From contig JAIYCW010000077.1 of the NCBI GenBank assembly GCA_027487815.1, positions 1-35,943 on the forward strand: DNA of 35,943 nucleotides, given 5' to 3'. Positions 16,601 to 25,065 of the stretch are shown here, one piece after another. This stretch comes from Burkholderiales bacterium. Its GTDB lineage: Bacteria; Pseudomonadota; Gammaproteobacteria; Burkholderiales; Burkholderiaceae_E. Under the pieces are notes generated by a model, which saw only the letters and a program-made list of their open reading frames with translations, was not told the origin of the DNA and ran no database searches. A program made the position numbers and the translations under genes. Position 1 is the first letter of the stretch; each line of letters starts with the position of its first letter.

Positions 16601-17502
16601 TGAAGATCAGCCGAAGCATTTGCATTTATATAGAACGGGTCATACTGCCTCACCGGACGGCGTAAAGCGTCGAACAAAGCAAATCCCCGGACGACCAGGC
16701 CGTCACGCATAGCCTCTGTGGCAAATATCTTTTGCCCTAATGCATCGTAGTACTGAATGACTTCGCTAGAGATCGCCTGCGCAGTTGTTCCGCTCAGGCG
16801 AAACTGCCGCTCCGCGACGCGAGTAACAACGCCATCAAACGCCCCTAATAGCGCGCCGACCACACTGCAATTCACCCCGGTCACGCCAGAAGCAGCACAG
16901 GTCTCATAGCGCCAGACGGTGTAACTGCCATCCGCACGCAACTCCAACACTTTGCGGCCAAATGCGTCAAAGGCCCACCGGGTGTCCAACTGGTTGGGGC
17001 CAGTCACCTTGTTGGCCATCCCAAAGAGGTATCCGTGTGCATTGGCAACGGTCGTTACCGTTGGCGGTAGTCCAGCAGTGACGTGCTCGTACTCATAGGT
17101 TTCTGAATGCCCGGCCGCATTGGTCTGAGACCGGGGCAACCAGCCCTGCAGTATGGCGGCTGCGCTTCCGGTGTGGCCAGTAAAGCTGCTCGATGTCGTC
17201 TGTGGGCTTACCTGTTCGAGCGCGCTCGCGGGTGCCGGAGCCTCAGAACCTGCGTTTGGGCCCACCGCCGTACCATTGCACTGGCGGGTGACTTTCTCGG
17301 TCACATTTCCCCAGACATCACGCGAAATAGTCTGGTTAGCCAGACACATGGACTGGTGGAGCGGTTCGATCACTTCATTGTTTAGCACCCCAGTGGCAGT
17401 GTCATAACCGAATACAGAAGTGCGGGTAAGACTGGCAGAATGGGCACAAATCGCAAACAGGGCGAGGCTTGATGCGAGCATCCACTTGCTGAGCTTGGTC
17501 AT
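13609..17502 (-). CDS. RHS-repeat toxin with C-terminal MepA-like peptidoglycan peptidase domain
   Basis: This 1297-residue protein has a signal peptide (about residues 1-23, ending AHSA), then many YD/RHS repeats (about 140-900), then the RHS core-associated motif (LYDPQLARMISADPT ... YNDPLNRWDPSGY, about 905-966). A Gly/Ala-rich hydrophobic region (970-1100) precedes the variable C-terminal domain. There, HGTHQQGLEFDVR (His1218, His1221, Asp1228) and GHDNHLHVKV (His1288, His1290) match the zinc-binding motifs of LAS-type peptidases such as MepA, a penicillin-insensitive murein endopeptidase. The protein thus resembles the TcC component of Tc toxins, carrying a peptidoglycan-cutting effector. 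It starts 12 bp after the SpvB-like gene, with GGAGA as ribosome binding site. Confidence 0.85.
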   Translation of the reverse strand: MTKLSKWMLASSLALFAICAHSASLTRTSVFGYDTATGVLNNEVIEPLHQSMCLANQTISRDVWGNVTEKVTRQCNGTAVGPNAGSEAPAPASALEQVSPQTTSSSFTGHTGSAAAILQGWLPRSQTNAAGHSETYEYEHVTAGLPPTVTTVANAHGYLFGMANKVTGPNQLDTRWAFDAFGRKVLELRADGSYTVWRYETCAASGVTGVNCSVVGALLGAFDGVVTRVAERQFRLSGTTAQAISSEVIQYYDALGQKIFATEAMRDGLVVRGFALFDALRRPVRQYDPFYINANASADLQPRWFGGQVPVTLMNYDAMGRVTALQRGLASGLGSVSQIYTVSTTSYSGLTTTTTEYPTTLAADQRVSSVTLNAIGKPERTVDGMGKELWQFYGPKGDLVRTQAAGVVTIINYDVRGRKRSMVDPDMGTWTYDYDVMGRLKRQVDANLRTTEMVFDNLNRMVQKTQADQVSFWQYDVLTGSGCTTGKVIGKLTRAWTQAPNATGADFDRQVCYDNLGRLITERQRFDPVGNSKPVLQTAFSYEAGSSRLLSKVLPTRPGGQPVSLSYQYHPSDGTVNRVWANLPAIPGTPASTVTVWQSRLRAASGQSVSFVVAGDAASSTSDFILRNLTLDGFQRVTKIETSYKGSFLQRDTLVYNQLDQITQRGWISADNAAENQHVENFTYDLAGRISTATISGGTSTSVTYNDAGDITSKTGVGTYNYTTGTHKLASIVGSAGGASNPIYTYDANGNILTGGGLNVSWTAANHVSEISRYGATDKFHYGPDQERIVQESPTRLTLYSLSSGMELEAPITDFCKKQVMTGCAWEARLYVQAEGKARAMLIDNSAGERYWRVMHHDHLGSVTTVTTWTGGVRNRFGYDAWGARRNASGTALVDPISSEVDRGYTGHEMLDNVGIVHMNGRLYDPQLARMISADPTIPHPNNLQAYSRYSYVYNDPLNRWDPSGYKPKWGNIIAGLAIGLLTQQWYLMNYGVAAAGSGAAAVGISVVPSAYTAGSLVTAGALGGFTGSLVASGGDFKSAATGALTGGMFGFAGALGAAGNIGGQMAMHAAAGCVSGALGGGGAEGCARGAVSQVFSKMVTIETRDFLKGNVPVHFTIAVVSGGTASAITGGKFANGAMTAAYGYLFNCVAHKCWMLPNNPESSYYRYGTPGNGAGQYAQAGALSVIFEVEFAWGAIDSRSIGIGNISLEGGGPFPPHGTHQQGLEFDVRPLRTDGAQAPVTWRDAAYDRAATQRLVDTLRATGQVDRILFNDPNIKGVTPYKGHDNHLHVKVKPPG

Positions 17503-17514
17503 GGTTGTCTCCGT

Positions 17515-20500
17515 TCAGTCAGGGGAGTAGGAGGTCACATCCGTACGTCCGAGTCGGGCCAAGAACCACCTTACCGCCCCAGGCGCGTGGTTCACATCGT
17601 TGGTGTAGCCACTGGACGTAATCTTCGTATAGCCCGTACTTGTTCCATCCGGCTTCAGATACGATGTGGTGGTTAGAGTGGGATTGCCATAGTGGTCGAT
17701 ACTGTCCACCGTATTTCGGAGACGCGACAGCATCACCCCGCCCAAATCCCGGGTGATTTCTTCGGATGCATTTGAATACGCCAGACACGACAACGTCGCG
17801 CTGGGTACACAACTCCCAGACCCCAAAAGAGGCACGGCCACCAGCGATACAACGGACTCCTTTAGCGGGGCGGCAGATTCATCAATCCCATTCCATGTTT
17901 TGGTATTGATCGGCGCGCCGATGTGAGGCCAATCCAAGGTCATTGTCGATCGACTCATCGTTACGGGAAGCCCGTTCCCAGGTGCGCCTGGGGGGGTCGT
18001 CACGGACTTAGTCCAGCAAAACCCACGCATGCCGCGGCCATCGTTGGTACTCCATGCGCGCCCATAGGTATGACGCGTCTCAATCTGACCATTAACTGCC
18101 AGGCCGTTACTCTGGAAAACTCGGCTGACAAGGAACATAGACGATGTTACGGGCGTAGGCGGTGGTACCCCGGTGGGCATAGTGGCGTTACCGCAGTAAG
18201 ACCCGGTTTTTTCGTAAGTACCGTCGTTCATCGCCGTGCTTACTGCCTCCAGTGTGGTTACCTTACCCAGTCCGCTTCGTATCGAGATAATCTCATCCGG
18301 GGGTCGCGCCGCAGTACTCACCGCACCGGAGGACAAGGTGTTGCCCGATAGCACTCCTTGGAAGGAGTAATCGTTTCTCAACTCGATCCAATCGACCCGG
18401 CCATCCCCGTTAAAATCTCCCATCTGCCAGCCAGCGCCGGGGTTAAAGCCCATGTTTTCGTGACGGACGTTGTACATCTGGTAAAAGTTGTTGCCGTTAA
18501 AGCCCCAGACCCAGACCCGCTGCTTTCCTACATCGTCGGTGATCTGAATGAGCTCCTGGCGGCCATCACCGTCAAAGTCGCCGCTATACCAGTACAGACC
18601 GCCCCAAGTCGAACTCCATGGGCTCCTCATCTCATAAGGCGGGTTAACTTGAGAAGCACCTAACCCAATGAATCCGGATCCACCAACCACGGCTCCTTTA
18701 GAGAGGTAAACCGTAAATGACGTTTTGCTACCGTCCTCAAAAATTGCAATCAGGTCAGATTTTCCATCGCCGTTGACATCGGCTACTTCTATCTTGCTAC
18801 CGCCCCCGGGTGCCGTCGTTGACCCAGGCCACCAAGTCACTGCATTGGCAAATCCCGTGTCGGTGCCTTGCCAAACAACAATAGTTTGCGGCGATCCACC
18901 CGGACTTTGCACCGATGCAACGTCTGACTTTCCATCACCATCAAAGTCACCTACGGACAGGTAGATTCCCGAGGGCGTGAAGGCTGGTTGTACAACTTCG
19001 AATCCATTGGCAGTGCCGTAGTAGAGGCCTTCGCCCACTGCCAAGAAATCGGTGCGACCATCCCCATTGAAGTCGCCAGTCAATAACCTAGCGTTTTCGG
19101 AAAACACCGGACTATTCCACTGGACCAGGTCGAACCCCGTCCCGTTAGATCGAAGCAGTTCCACTTTCGGGGCCGACTGCGTGTACTCCTCGCCAACAAA
19201 AAACGACGTATAGGAGATACGAATCAGATCGCTCCTTCCGTCACCATCAAAATCACCAGCGAAATGCTGCACGTAGGTCGCTTGGAAATTATTGGCCCAA
19301 AGCGTTGATGCACCAATGCCTTGGCCGCCAACGTTTATGTTTCCTAGCCGCATCCGGTAATAGCCCGAGTACTCCAGAATATCGGTGAGCCCATCACCGT
19401 TGAAGTCCCCCGTGAAGAACTGAACAGCGCTGACATTGGCAGGCTGAAGCGAGTCCGTCCCGACAACCGTGGACTGAAACGACGGTGGTAAGCACCCTGG
19501 GGTCATGTCCTTCCTCATTGCGCTCGAGGTGCAGGCTTTCGTGGACCAAGTGAATTCAATAGGCGCCAAGCAACTTCCAGCGGTGATCAGCGAGCATTCT
19601 TGCACCTTGATCAGACGCGAGCGCCCAGTGGTTTGTCCGACCTCGTAATCCAGCTTGTACTGCGTGACTCCCTGCCCGGCGACCTTCACATCAATGGTTT
19701 TCAGACGCACAGTATTCCGATTCGCAAAGCCTGCCATATAGGCAAACGAAGGGTCTGGCCTATCGTAAATGGACAATGGCGGATTCAAAATGTCACTATC
19801 GCTGTAGGTCCCTTCTCCATACTTCAGATTGACAACAACCTGTGGCACCGTCCCAGCAGAGGCATTGCCGGTGTACCTAAACTGAACGGGAAAGAACTCG
19901 CCGTCGCTGCCCCTGAATGTTGACACCTCAAAATAGTTTCCAAAGGAGTCCTCGACGCGCTTGAGCGCCCACAAACGAATAGCCCGGTCGCCCTCGGACA
20001 AGGTATACCCAGGTGAAGTAGTCACTGTCTTTTCCACCCGCGGATTGCCGGCGGGTACGCTTCCAGACGGCACATAGATCGGCTCATAAATCATCCGCTC
20101 GCCGGCTTTGGTGCGCACCTCAAACATGTTGTTTTCTTTTGGCCCAATGTATTTCGGCCCTTCAATGCGCGAGCCGTTAAACACCTCGGTGAAGTAAACC
20201 GCTCCCGCATCCAAATAGGATTTGCCAGCATTTGATGAAACCTGTGAGGAGGGCGCCAAAAGCAGTCGTGCACCGTCTAAACAAAGCGCGTCATTTGCCG
20301 TCAGCGTGACCGAACCGCGGACCCCGTCGGTGGCCATCGTCTTTGGGCATCGGGTGATGGTAGAAAGTCCAGAAAGATTCCATCCCACCCCGGCAAGTCC
20401 ATTACCTGCCTGGCTACTGTAGTTCAACGCGATCTGCGGACCAACTCCAGCCACGCCTTTGGGCAAACGGATTGGCACCGAGTGCGTGTAGGCTCCGCTT

Positions 20501-20616
20501 GGAGTCACTGCGCCCGAATTGGGAGATTCGAACTGAGCGTATCCCACCTGCACTGCGAACAAAAGCGGTATCGCGAAAAACGCGCGCACTCGCTTGAATA
20601 CAGATTCACGTCGCAT
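17515..20616 (-). CDS. SpvB/TcB-like protein with FG-GAP repeats
   Basis: This 1033-residue protein has a signal peptide (about residues 1-27, ending GYAQ). Next is the SpvB N-terminal domain (SGAYTHSVPIRLPKGVAGVG, NYSSQAGNGLAGVGWNLSG). Seven FG-GAP/VCBS-type calcium-binding repeats (DFNGDGLTD, DFDGDGRSD, DFNGDGRTD, DFDGDGKSD, DVNGDGKSD, DFDGDGRQE, DFNGDGRVD) lie between about residues 399 and 740. This is the plan of the N-terminal half of TcB/TcdB proteins; the RHS-rich part is encoded by the next gene. Together they could form the hollow shell that encloses the toxin domain. The ribosome binding site is GGAG, 7 nt before ATG 20616. Confidence 0.85.
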   Translation of the reverse strand: MRRESVFKRVRAFFAIPLLFAVQVGYAQFESPNSGAVTPSGAYTHSVPIRLPKGVAGVGPQIALNYSSQAGNGLAGVGWNLSGLSTITRCPKTMATDGVRGSVTLTANDALCLDGARLLLAPSSQVSSNAGKSYLDAGAVYFTEVFNGSRIEGPKYIGPKENNMFEVRTKAGERMIYEPIYVPSGSVPAGNPRVEKTVTTSPGYTLSEGDRAIRLWALKRVEDSFGNYFEVSTFRGSDGEFFPVQFRYTGNASAGTVPQVVVNLKYGEGTYSDSDILNPPLSIYDRPDPSFAYMAGFANRNTVRLKTIDVKVAGQGVTQYKLDYEVGQTTGRSRLIKVQECSLITAGSCLAPIEFTWSTKACTSSAMRKDMTPGCLPPSFQSTVVGTDSLQPANVSAVQFFTGDFNGDGLTDILEYSGYYRMRLGNINVGGQGIGASTLWANNFQATYVQHFAGDFDGDGRSDLIRISYTSFFVGEEYTQSAPKVELLRSNGTGFDLVQWNSPVFSENARLLTGDFNGDGRTDFLAVGEGLYYGTANGFEVVQPAFTPSGIYLSVGDFDGDGKSDVASVQSPGGSPQTIVVWQGTDTGFANAVTWWPGSTTAPGGGSKIEVADVNGDGKSDLIAIFEDGSKTSFTVYLSKGAVVGGSGFIGLGASQVNPPYEMRSPWSSTWGGLYWYSGDFDGDGRQELIQITDDVGKQRVWVWGFNGNNFYQMYNVRHENMGFNPGAGWQMGDFNGDGRVDWIELRNDYSFQGVLSGNTLSSGAVSTAARPPDEIISIRSGLGKVTTLEAVSTAMNDGTYEKTGSYCGNATMPTGVPPPTPVTSSMFLVSRVFQSNGLAVNGQIETRHTYGRAWSTNDGRGMRGFCWTKSVTTPPGAPGNGLPVTMSRSTMTLDWPHIGAPINTKTWNGIDESAAPLKESVVSLVAVPLLGSGSCVPSATLSCLAYSNASEEITRDLGGVMLSRLRNTVDSIDHYGNPTLTTTSYLKPDGTSTGYTKITSSGYTNDVNHAPGAVRWFLARLGRTDVTSYSPD

Positions 20617-20784
20617 CGAACTCTCCGTTTTTCAGATTCGAGTCAGGGATCACATACCTATTCGTAACCAGCGAAACTAGAACAACACAAAGGAGTGCGC
20701 ATCTAACGGTGTTAAGGCAGTTAACCGCCTCGACACGATAGAAGTCACCGTAATGAATTAAACCGGAATGCGCCTCGCAGCACC

Positions 20785-20802
20785 ATCTATCGAAAGATAG
20801 AT
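20785..20802. promoter_or_regulatory. palindrome upstream of the SpvB/RHS operon
   Basis: ATCTATCGAAAGATAGAT is an 18-bp inverted repeat, 169 bp upstream of the SpvB start and 29 bp past the end of the regulator gene. Its size resembles the 7-2-7 sites but its half-sites differ. It could be an operator for the RHS operon. Nothing else in 20617-20830 is supported; no clear -35/-10 pair was found. Confidence 0.35.
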
Positions 20803-20830
20803 TTTCTACATCGGAGCGCTAATTGCTGAG

Positions 20831-21463
20831 TCAAGATGAATGGGCCCGTTGGTTTATACGGGCGGCCAATTCGGTTCGGCTTGTCACCTTATACAAATCG
20901 AGCAAGTGGTGTACATGCGTCTTGACGGTACCCTCGCTGATGTAGAGTCTGTTTGCGATGGTGCGATTCGACATCCCTTGCGCCAAGCACTTTAATACCT
21001 CGGCTTGGCGATCGGTCACTTTGGGGCTGAGACGGTCACCTGGCTCGGACGTGTGCAATTCACGAACTGATGTGAGGCTAGGCCAGTAAGTAAGTCCAGT
21101 GGTGACCGCTAACACTGCGCAATACAAGTCCTCGACGTTTCCGGTCTTGTGAATTAAGCCCTGAGCACCCAGTGCGCGGCAGGCTTTCGCAACCGATGAT
21201 CCAGTACTCGCTGTCACAACCAAGGTGGCTATCTCGGGGGCTATTTCCCGGAGCGCCCGCAATGACTCGACGCCATCAAACCCTGTAATACCTAAATCAA
21301 GAAGGACTGCCCTGTACTGCCTCAGCGATTTTGCCCATTCATGGTTATGTGGGTCCAGCGACGCTTGTTCATCACACTCACACCCAAAGCGCCCGGTCAG
21401 CGCATCTCGCATCGCCCCTCGCAACAACGCATAGTCATCAATCAACAAAAGTCTGAAGCTCAC
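20831..21463 (-). CDS. NarL/FixJ-type response regulator
   Basis: GTG 21463 (210 residues) was chosen over the longer frame because GGGGAG lies just upstream and the receiver domain starts at once. Receiver: LLLIDD acidic pocket, phospho-acceptor Asp in AVLLDLGITGFDG, Thr in VVTAS, Lys in LIHKTG. Output: LuxR-type helix-turn-helix TDRQAEVLKCLAQGMSNRTI and EGTVKTHVHHLLDLY. It should be phosphorylated by a sensor kinase, which is not in the window. It lies between the RHS toxin operon and the secretion operon. An inverted repeat of the type NarL-family proteins bind is 114 bp upstream. Confidence 0.88.
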   Translation of the reverse strand: MSFRLLLIDDYALLRGAMRDALTGRFGCECDEQASLDPHNHEWAKSLRQYRAVLLDLGITGFDGVESLRALREIAPEIATLVVTASTGSSVAKACRALGAQGLIHKTGNVEDLYCAVLAVTTGLTYWPSLTSVRELHTSEPGDRLSPKVTDRQAEVLKCLAQGMSNRTIANRLYISEGTVKTHVHHLLDLYKVTSRTELAARINQRAHSS

Positions 21464-21850
21464 GCCCACTCTCCCCTTTTTTCTTGAGTTTGCGGCCAAG
21501 AGTATTTCGGATTTGTGACCCATCCCTACTTGCACCTGAAGAATCTCGTGCAAGCCAACAGACATTCGCCGACCCCTATGCCATTTGGCATAGGGGTAAA
21601 TCCCGAGAAGAAGTGACCGCGCTCGAACCACCGGTAGAGCACGAGCTAGTCGGCCTACATCGAAACGTCCATGCTATTGCCCCATCCGCACCGTTTCAGC
21701 TGCGGCAACGCAAGTGATTCCGGGGAGGTCCTGTATCGGAGGTCTTGCGGGGACAGTAGAAAAGTGGTTTGATTGGCCGGGTTCTTTTCTTAGACCTATT
21801 CGACGTCTCAGCGCCGGTATAACTTCTTCGAGTGGTTTCTCTCCAAGCAA
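21464..21850. other. divergent intergenic region between regulator and secretion operon
   Basis: These 387 bp hold operator site 4 (21577-21592) and a possible -10 (TATAAC, 21818-21823) 28 bp before the first pseudopilin gene, without a recognisable -35. No ORF here is supported. Confidence 0.5.
21573..21596. promoter_or_regulatory. 7-2-7 operator (site 4), most symmetric copy
   Basis: TATGCCATTTGGCATA (21577-21592) is flanked by CCCC and GGGG, so the arms extend to 10 bp each around ATTT. Unlike the other promoter sites it is not next to a -35 hexamer on either strand. It lies 114 bp before the regulator start and 259 bp before the pseudopilin start, and could serve either gene or autoregulation. 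Confidence 0.5.
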
Positions 21851-22282
21851 ATGAGCATTTTCCTGCCTTCAAACTCGTCATCGGTTCACCGCGGATTTTC
21901 GCTGCTCGAACTCTTGGTCGTGGTGGCCATCATTGGCCTCTTGGTGAGTTATGTCGGGCCTCGTTTGTTTGGGCAAGTCGCCAAAAGTGAGCGCGAAGCC
22001 GCGCGCACGCAGCTCGATGCCTTCGCAAAGGCGCTGACCGCGTACCGCCTCGATACGGGTGCCTTTCCAGCAGCCGAAGCGGGCCTCGACGCGCTCACCA
22101 CGCGCCCTGCCAACAATACGAAATGGCGCGGCCCTTACCTTCAAAAAGCAGCCCCGCTTGATCCCTGGGGCCGCCCCTATCTGTATGAGATGGCGGGCAG
22201 CGAGGCGACCGTCAAGACGCTGGGCAAGGACGGCAAACCGGGCGGTCAAGATGATGATGCTGACCTTGCCCTCTCACCCTAA
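21851..22282 (+). CDS. gspG: GspG-like major pseudopilin
   Basis: This 143-residue prepilin has a 15-residue leader ending in Gly, then FSLLELLVVVAIIGLLV with Glu at +5 of the mature protein (Glu20). The C-terminal half has the GspG signature: WRGPYLQKAAPLDPWGRPY and TLGKDGKPGGQDDDADL, the calcium-binding end of major pseudopilins. It is the first gene of the secretion operon. It needs a prepilin peptidase, none of which is encoded in the window. The ribosome binding site is weak. Confidence 0.9.
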   Translation: MSIFLPSNSSSVHRGFSLLELLVVVAIIGLLVSYVGPRLFGQVAKSEREAARTQLDAFAKALTAYRLDTGAFPAAEAGLDALTTRPANNTKWRGPYLQKAAPLDPWGRPYLYEMAGSEATVKTLGKDGKPGGQDDDADLALSP

Positions 22283-22297
22283 GCGCGTCGTATCCCC

Positions 22298-23491
22298 GTG
22301 AAACACTCCCCAGCGACGTTCACGTTGGACGGCAATGGACGGGTGCTGCGCACCGCTGCGTCTGGGCCAGTGGCGATAACGCCGGCGACCGATCATCGCG
22401 AGGTGCTCAACGACAGCGAGCGATCCCGCGCCAGCACCAATCGGATGCGCAAGCCCTCGGGCGGGCGCCGCTTGGATCTGGTCATGTTCTGTCGGCAGCT
22501 CGGCGTATTGCTGCAGGCAGGTCTCAGCGTGGTGGATGCCTTGGAAGCGCTCGCGCTGACGACCCAAGCCACGGTCACCCGGGACGTTGTGGACGGTCTA
22601 TTGATCGAGATCCGCAGCGGCAAACGACTTTCCGGCGCGCTGGCACAGCAGCCGGATCACTTTCCGGCGTTGTTCGTGGCAGTGATCTCCGGGGCCGAGC
22701 AAACATCCCAGTTAGCCGATGCGTTTGCACGATACTCGGTGTTTGCGCAGCAACAAGACACGATTCGCACCAAGGTTCGCACGGCCCTGGTGTACCCCGC
22801 CTTTCTGGCACTGCTGGGTGCGGCCGTGGTCATTTTTCTGCTCACCTATGTGGTGCCCAAGTTTGCCTCGATCTACGAAAGCATACAGTCGGGACTGCCT
22901 TGGGCCGCGCGATTACTACTCCTTTGGGGCCAAAGCTTGCAAGAGCGTCCGCTGACCATGGCAATTGCAGGCGTTGTCCTGCTTGGGGTCCTGTCGGCGG
23001 CAGTGGTCAGCGGACAGGCTAAACGCCTGGCCTTCGCGCTGATCCAGCGTGTCCCGCACTGGGCGGCCATCCAGCACTCCCTGATGCTCGCGCGACTGTA
23101 TCGCACCCTGTCCATGTTAGTCACCGGTGGCATTCCGATCACCGCCGCGCTCGAAATCGTGCGCCCTCAACTTCAAGCCCCCTGGAACCGGCAGGTGGAC
23201 GCCGCCAAAGCGCAGCTCAAGCTGGGCAAACCCCTCAGTGAAGCTTTGCAGCACGCCGACCTATTGTCTGCAGCGGCCCGCAGCCTGCTGATGATCGGCG
23301 AGCGCTCTGGCGCGCTGGGACCGATGCTCGATGAGTCTGCACGCTTCATGGAAATCGAAAACGCCGTCGCACTGGATCGCCTGATGCGGCTGGTGGAGCC
23401 TGTCATCATGACCGTGGTTGGGGTGGGCATTGGTGCGATTGTGATCCTGATGTACATGCCGATCTTCGAGATCGCGGGCACCCTGCGATGA
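22298..23491 (+). CDS. gspF: type II secretion inner-membrane platform protein GspF
   Basis: This 397-residue protein starts at GTG 22298, 15 bp after gspG. It has two GspF domains: FCRQLGVLLQAGLSVVDALE opens the first and RLYRTLSMLVTGGIPITAAL the second. Hydrophobic segments at FLALLGAAVVIFLLTYVV, the middle of the chain, and the C-terminus (MTVVGVGIGAIVILMYMPIF) are the expected transmembrane helices. It would anchor the GspE ATPase and the growing pseudopilus. It overlaps the next gene by ATGA. Confidence 0.9.
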   Translation: MKHSPATFTLDGNGRVLRTAASGPVAITPATDHREVLNDSERSRASTNRMRKPSGGRRLDLVMFCRQLGVLLQAGLSVVDALEALALTTQATVTRDVVDGLLIEIRSGKRLSGALAQQPDHFPALFVAVISGAEQTSQLADAFARYSVFAQQQDTIRTKVRTALVYPAFLALLGAAVVIFLLTYVVPKFASIYESIQSGLPWAARLLLLWGQSLQERPLTMAIAGVVLLGVLSAAVVSGQAKRLAFALIQRVPHWAAIQHSLMLARLYRTLSMLVTGGIPITAALEIVRPQLQAPWNRQVDAAKAQLKLGKPLSEALQHADLLSAAARSLLMIGERSGALGPMLDESARFMEIENAVALDRLMRLVEPVIMTVVGVGIGAIVILMYMPIFEIAGTLR

Positions 23492-25065
23492 GCGCGTTGC
23501 TTCAGCCCGAGGTAGCTCGCCCTCTTGACTCGTCCGGATCCGGACGGATCGAAGAAGACCACGCATCCACCCGTGATCTGAGTAGCCTAGTGCCACGTTT
23601 TGAGGACTGGGGCTACGCCAAGGCCCTTGAACGTGGCATGTGTGTCGCGATCGACGAACCGTCTCAGGATTACCACCTGATTGTCCAGGCACCCTGGTCG
23701 CTGATCCATTGGAACTGGGCCATGAGCCGGCTGGCAATCGGCTCGCCCCAACGAAGGGCGCAACTCAAGGGCTATCAGATCGTCTCGCCAGACGCATTTA
23801 AAGCGTGGCTGAGCACTTACGAGGACCGCACCCCGTCGCAGGGAAATATCGGGGCCACCGGGAACGCATCGACCCTGGATCACGCCTATGTCGAGGAGCT
23901 CAGTCTTGCATCGGTTGATGCGCAAACCGAGCCGATCGTGCGGTTTGTTGCGGCGGCGCTGCTCGATGCCCTTCGCAGTGGTGCGTCGGATGTTCATCTC
24001 GAGTCCGACGCCACCGGCATGCAAGTCAAACTGCGTATCGACGGCGTGTTGCTCGCCGGCCAACGCCTGGATTCCGTGGCCGGTGCTGAGCAGGTGATCT
24101 CGCGCATCAAGGTACTTAGCCAACTGGATATTGCCGAGCAGCGTGTGCCTCAAGATGGACGGATGAGCGTGCGATACAAGGGCCGCTCGGTGGATGTACG
24201 GGTGTCGATCATGCCTTGTGTGCATGGCGAAGATGCGGTGCTGCGCGTACTGGATCGCGACTATCTGGCCCAGCGCATTCAAGGGCTGACCTTGGATAAG
24301 CTGGGATTTTTGCCCATCGATGTGCAGCGGTTTAAGGTCGCCTGCCATCGCCCGCATGGGATGGTGCTGGTGACGGGGCCCACGGGGTCGGGTAAAACCA
24401 CGACGCTTTATGCCGCGCTTACCGAAACCCGTAATGAGCAAGAAAAGGTCATCACCATTGAAGACCCAGTGGAGTACCAACTGCCGGGGGTGTTGCAGAT
24501 TCCCGTTAACGAGCGCAAGGGGCTAAGCTTCAGCGTGGGACTGCGCTCGATTCTGCGTCATGATCCGGACCGAATTCTTGTTGGCGAGATCCGTGACAGC
24601 GAAACCGCCCGTATTGCGATTCAAGCCGCGCTCACCGGGCATGTGGTCTACACCACCATTCACGCCAATGGGGCGTTTGAGGTCATCCATCGCTTGCGTC
24701 AGTTGCACATTGATGGATACGAGGCCGCGAGTGCATTGAACGTGGTGTTGGCGCAAAGACTGATCCGGCTGCTTTGTGTGCACTGCAAGCGACGCGGGCC
24801 CGATGGCACTTGGCATGCGGTGGGTTGCCCCCAGTGCCGTACAACGGGCTACTTTGGTCGCGCGGCGATTGGCGAGCTGCTCGTGTTGGACCGTTCGCTC
24901 AAAGAAGCCATGGCACGCGGCGCATCGACCACCGAGATGGAAACCCTGGCACGCGCCCAGGGTTTCAAACGCCTGCACGAACAAGCGCAGTACTGGGTTG
25001 ACCAGGGGCACACCAGCGCGCAAGAGCGCGATCGCATGACCGCAAGCGAAGAGCGGGCGCGATGA
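23488..25065 (+). CDS. gspE: type II secretion ATPase GspE
   Basis: This 525-residue protein has a divergent N-terminal domain, then the secretion ATPase core: Walker A GPTGSGKT (297-304, Lys303), Asp box around VITIEDPVEY, Walker B ILVGEIRDSE (Glu367), and the His box LTGHVVYTTIHAN. A four-Cys zinc motif (CVHC ... CPQC) follows, as in GspE and PilB/MshE extension ATPases. It powers pseudopilus assembly on the cytoplasmic face of GspF. The gene overlaps both neighbours by ATGA. Confidence 0.93.
   Translation: MSALLQPEVARPLDSSGSGRIEEDHASTRDLSSLVPRFEDWGYAKALERGMCVAIDEPSQDYHLIVQAPWSLIHWNWAMSRLAIGSPQRRAQLKGYQIVSPDAFKAWLSTYEDRTPSQGNIGATGNASTLDHAYVEELSLASVDAQTEPIVRFVAAALLDALRSGASDVHLESDATGMQVKLRIDGVLLAGQRLDSVAGAEQVISRIKVLSQLDIAEQRVPQDGRMSVRYKGRSVDVRVSIMPCVHGEDAVLRVLDRDYLAQRIQGLTLDKLGFLPIDVQRFKVACHRPHGMVLVTGPTGSGKTTTLYAALTETRNEQEKVITIEDPVEYQLPGVLQIPVNERKGLSFSVGLRSILRHDPDRILVGEIRDSETARIAIQAALTGHVVYTTIHANGAFEVIHRLRQLHIDGYEAASALNVVLAQRLIRLLCVHCKRRGPDGTWHAVGCPQCRTTGYFGRAAIGELLVLDRSLKEAMARGASTTEMETLARAQGFKRLHEQAQYWVDQGHTSAQERDRMTASEERAR

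Noticed and set aside
18393-19420. Calcium-repeat DNA as a CRISPR-like or simple repeat array
   Set aside because: The periodicity is in the protein (DxDGDGxxD repeats); the DNA is not repeated exactly.
23587-24480. Long minus-strand ORF of 297 codons opposite gspE
   Set aside because: It is a shadow of the gspE frame, which has all its catalytic motifs and intact length.
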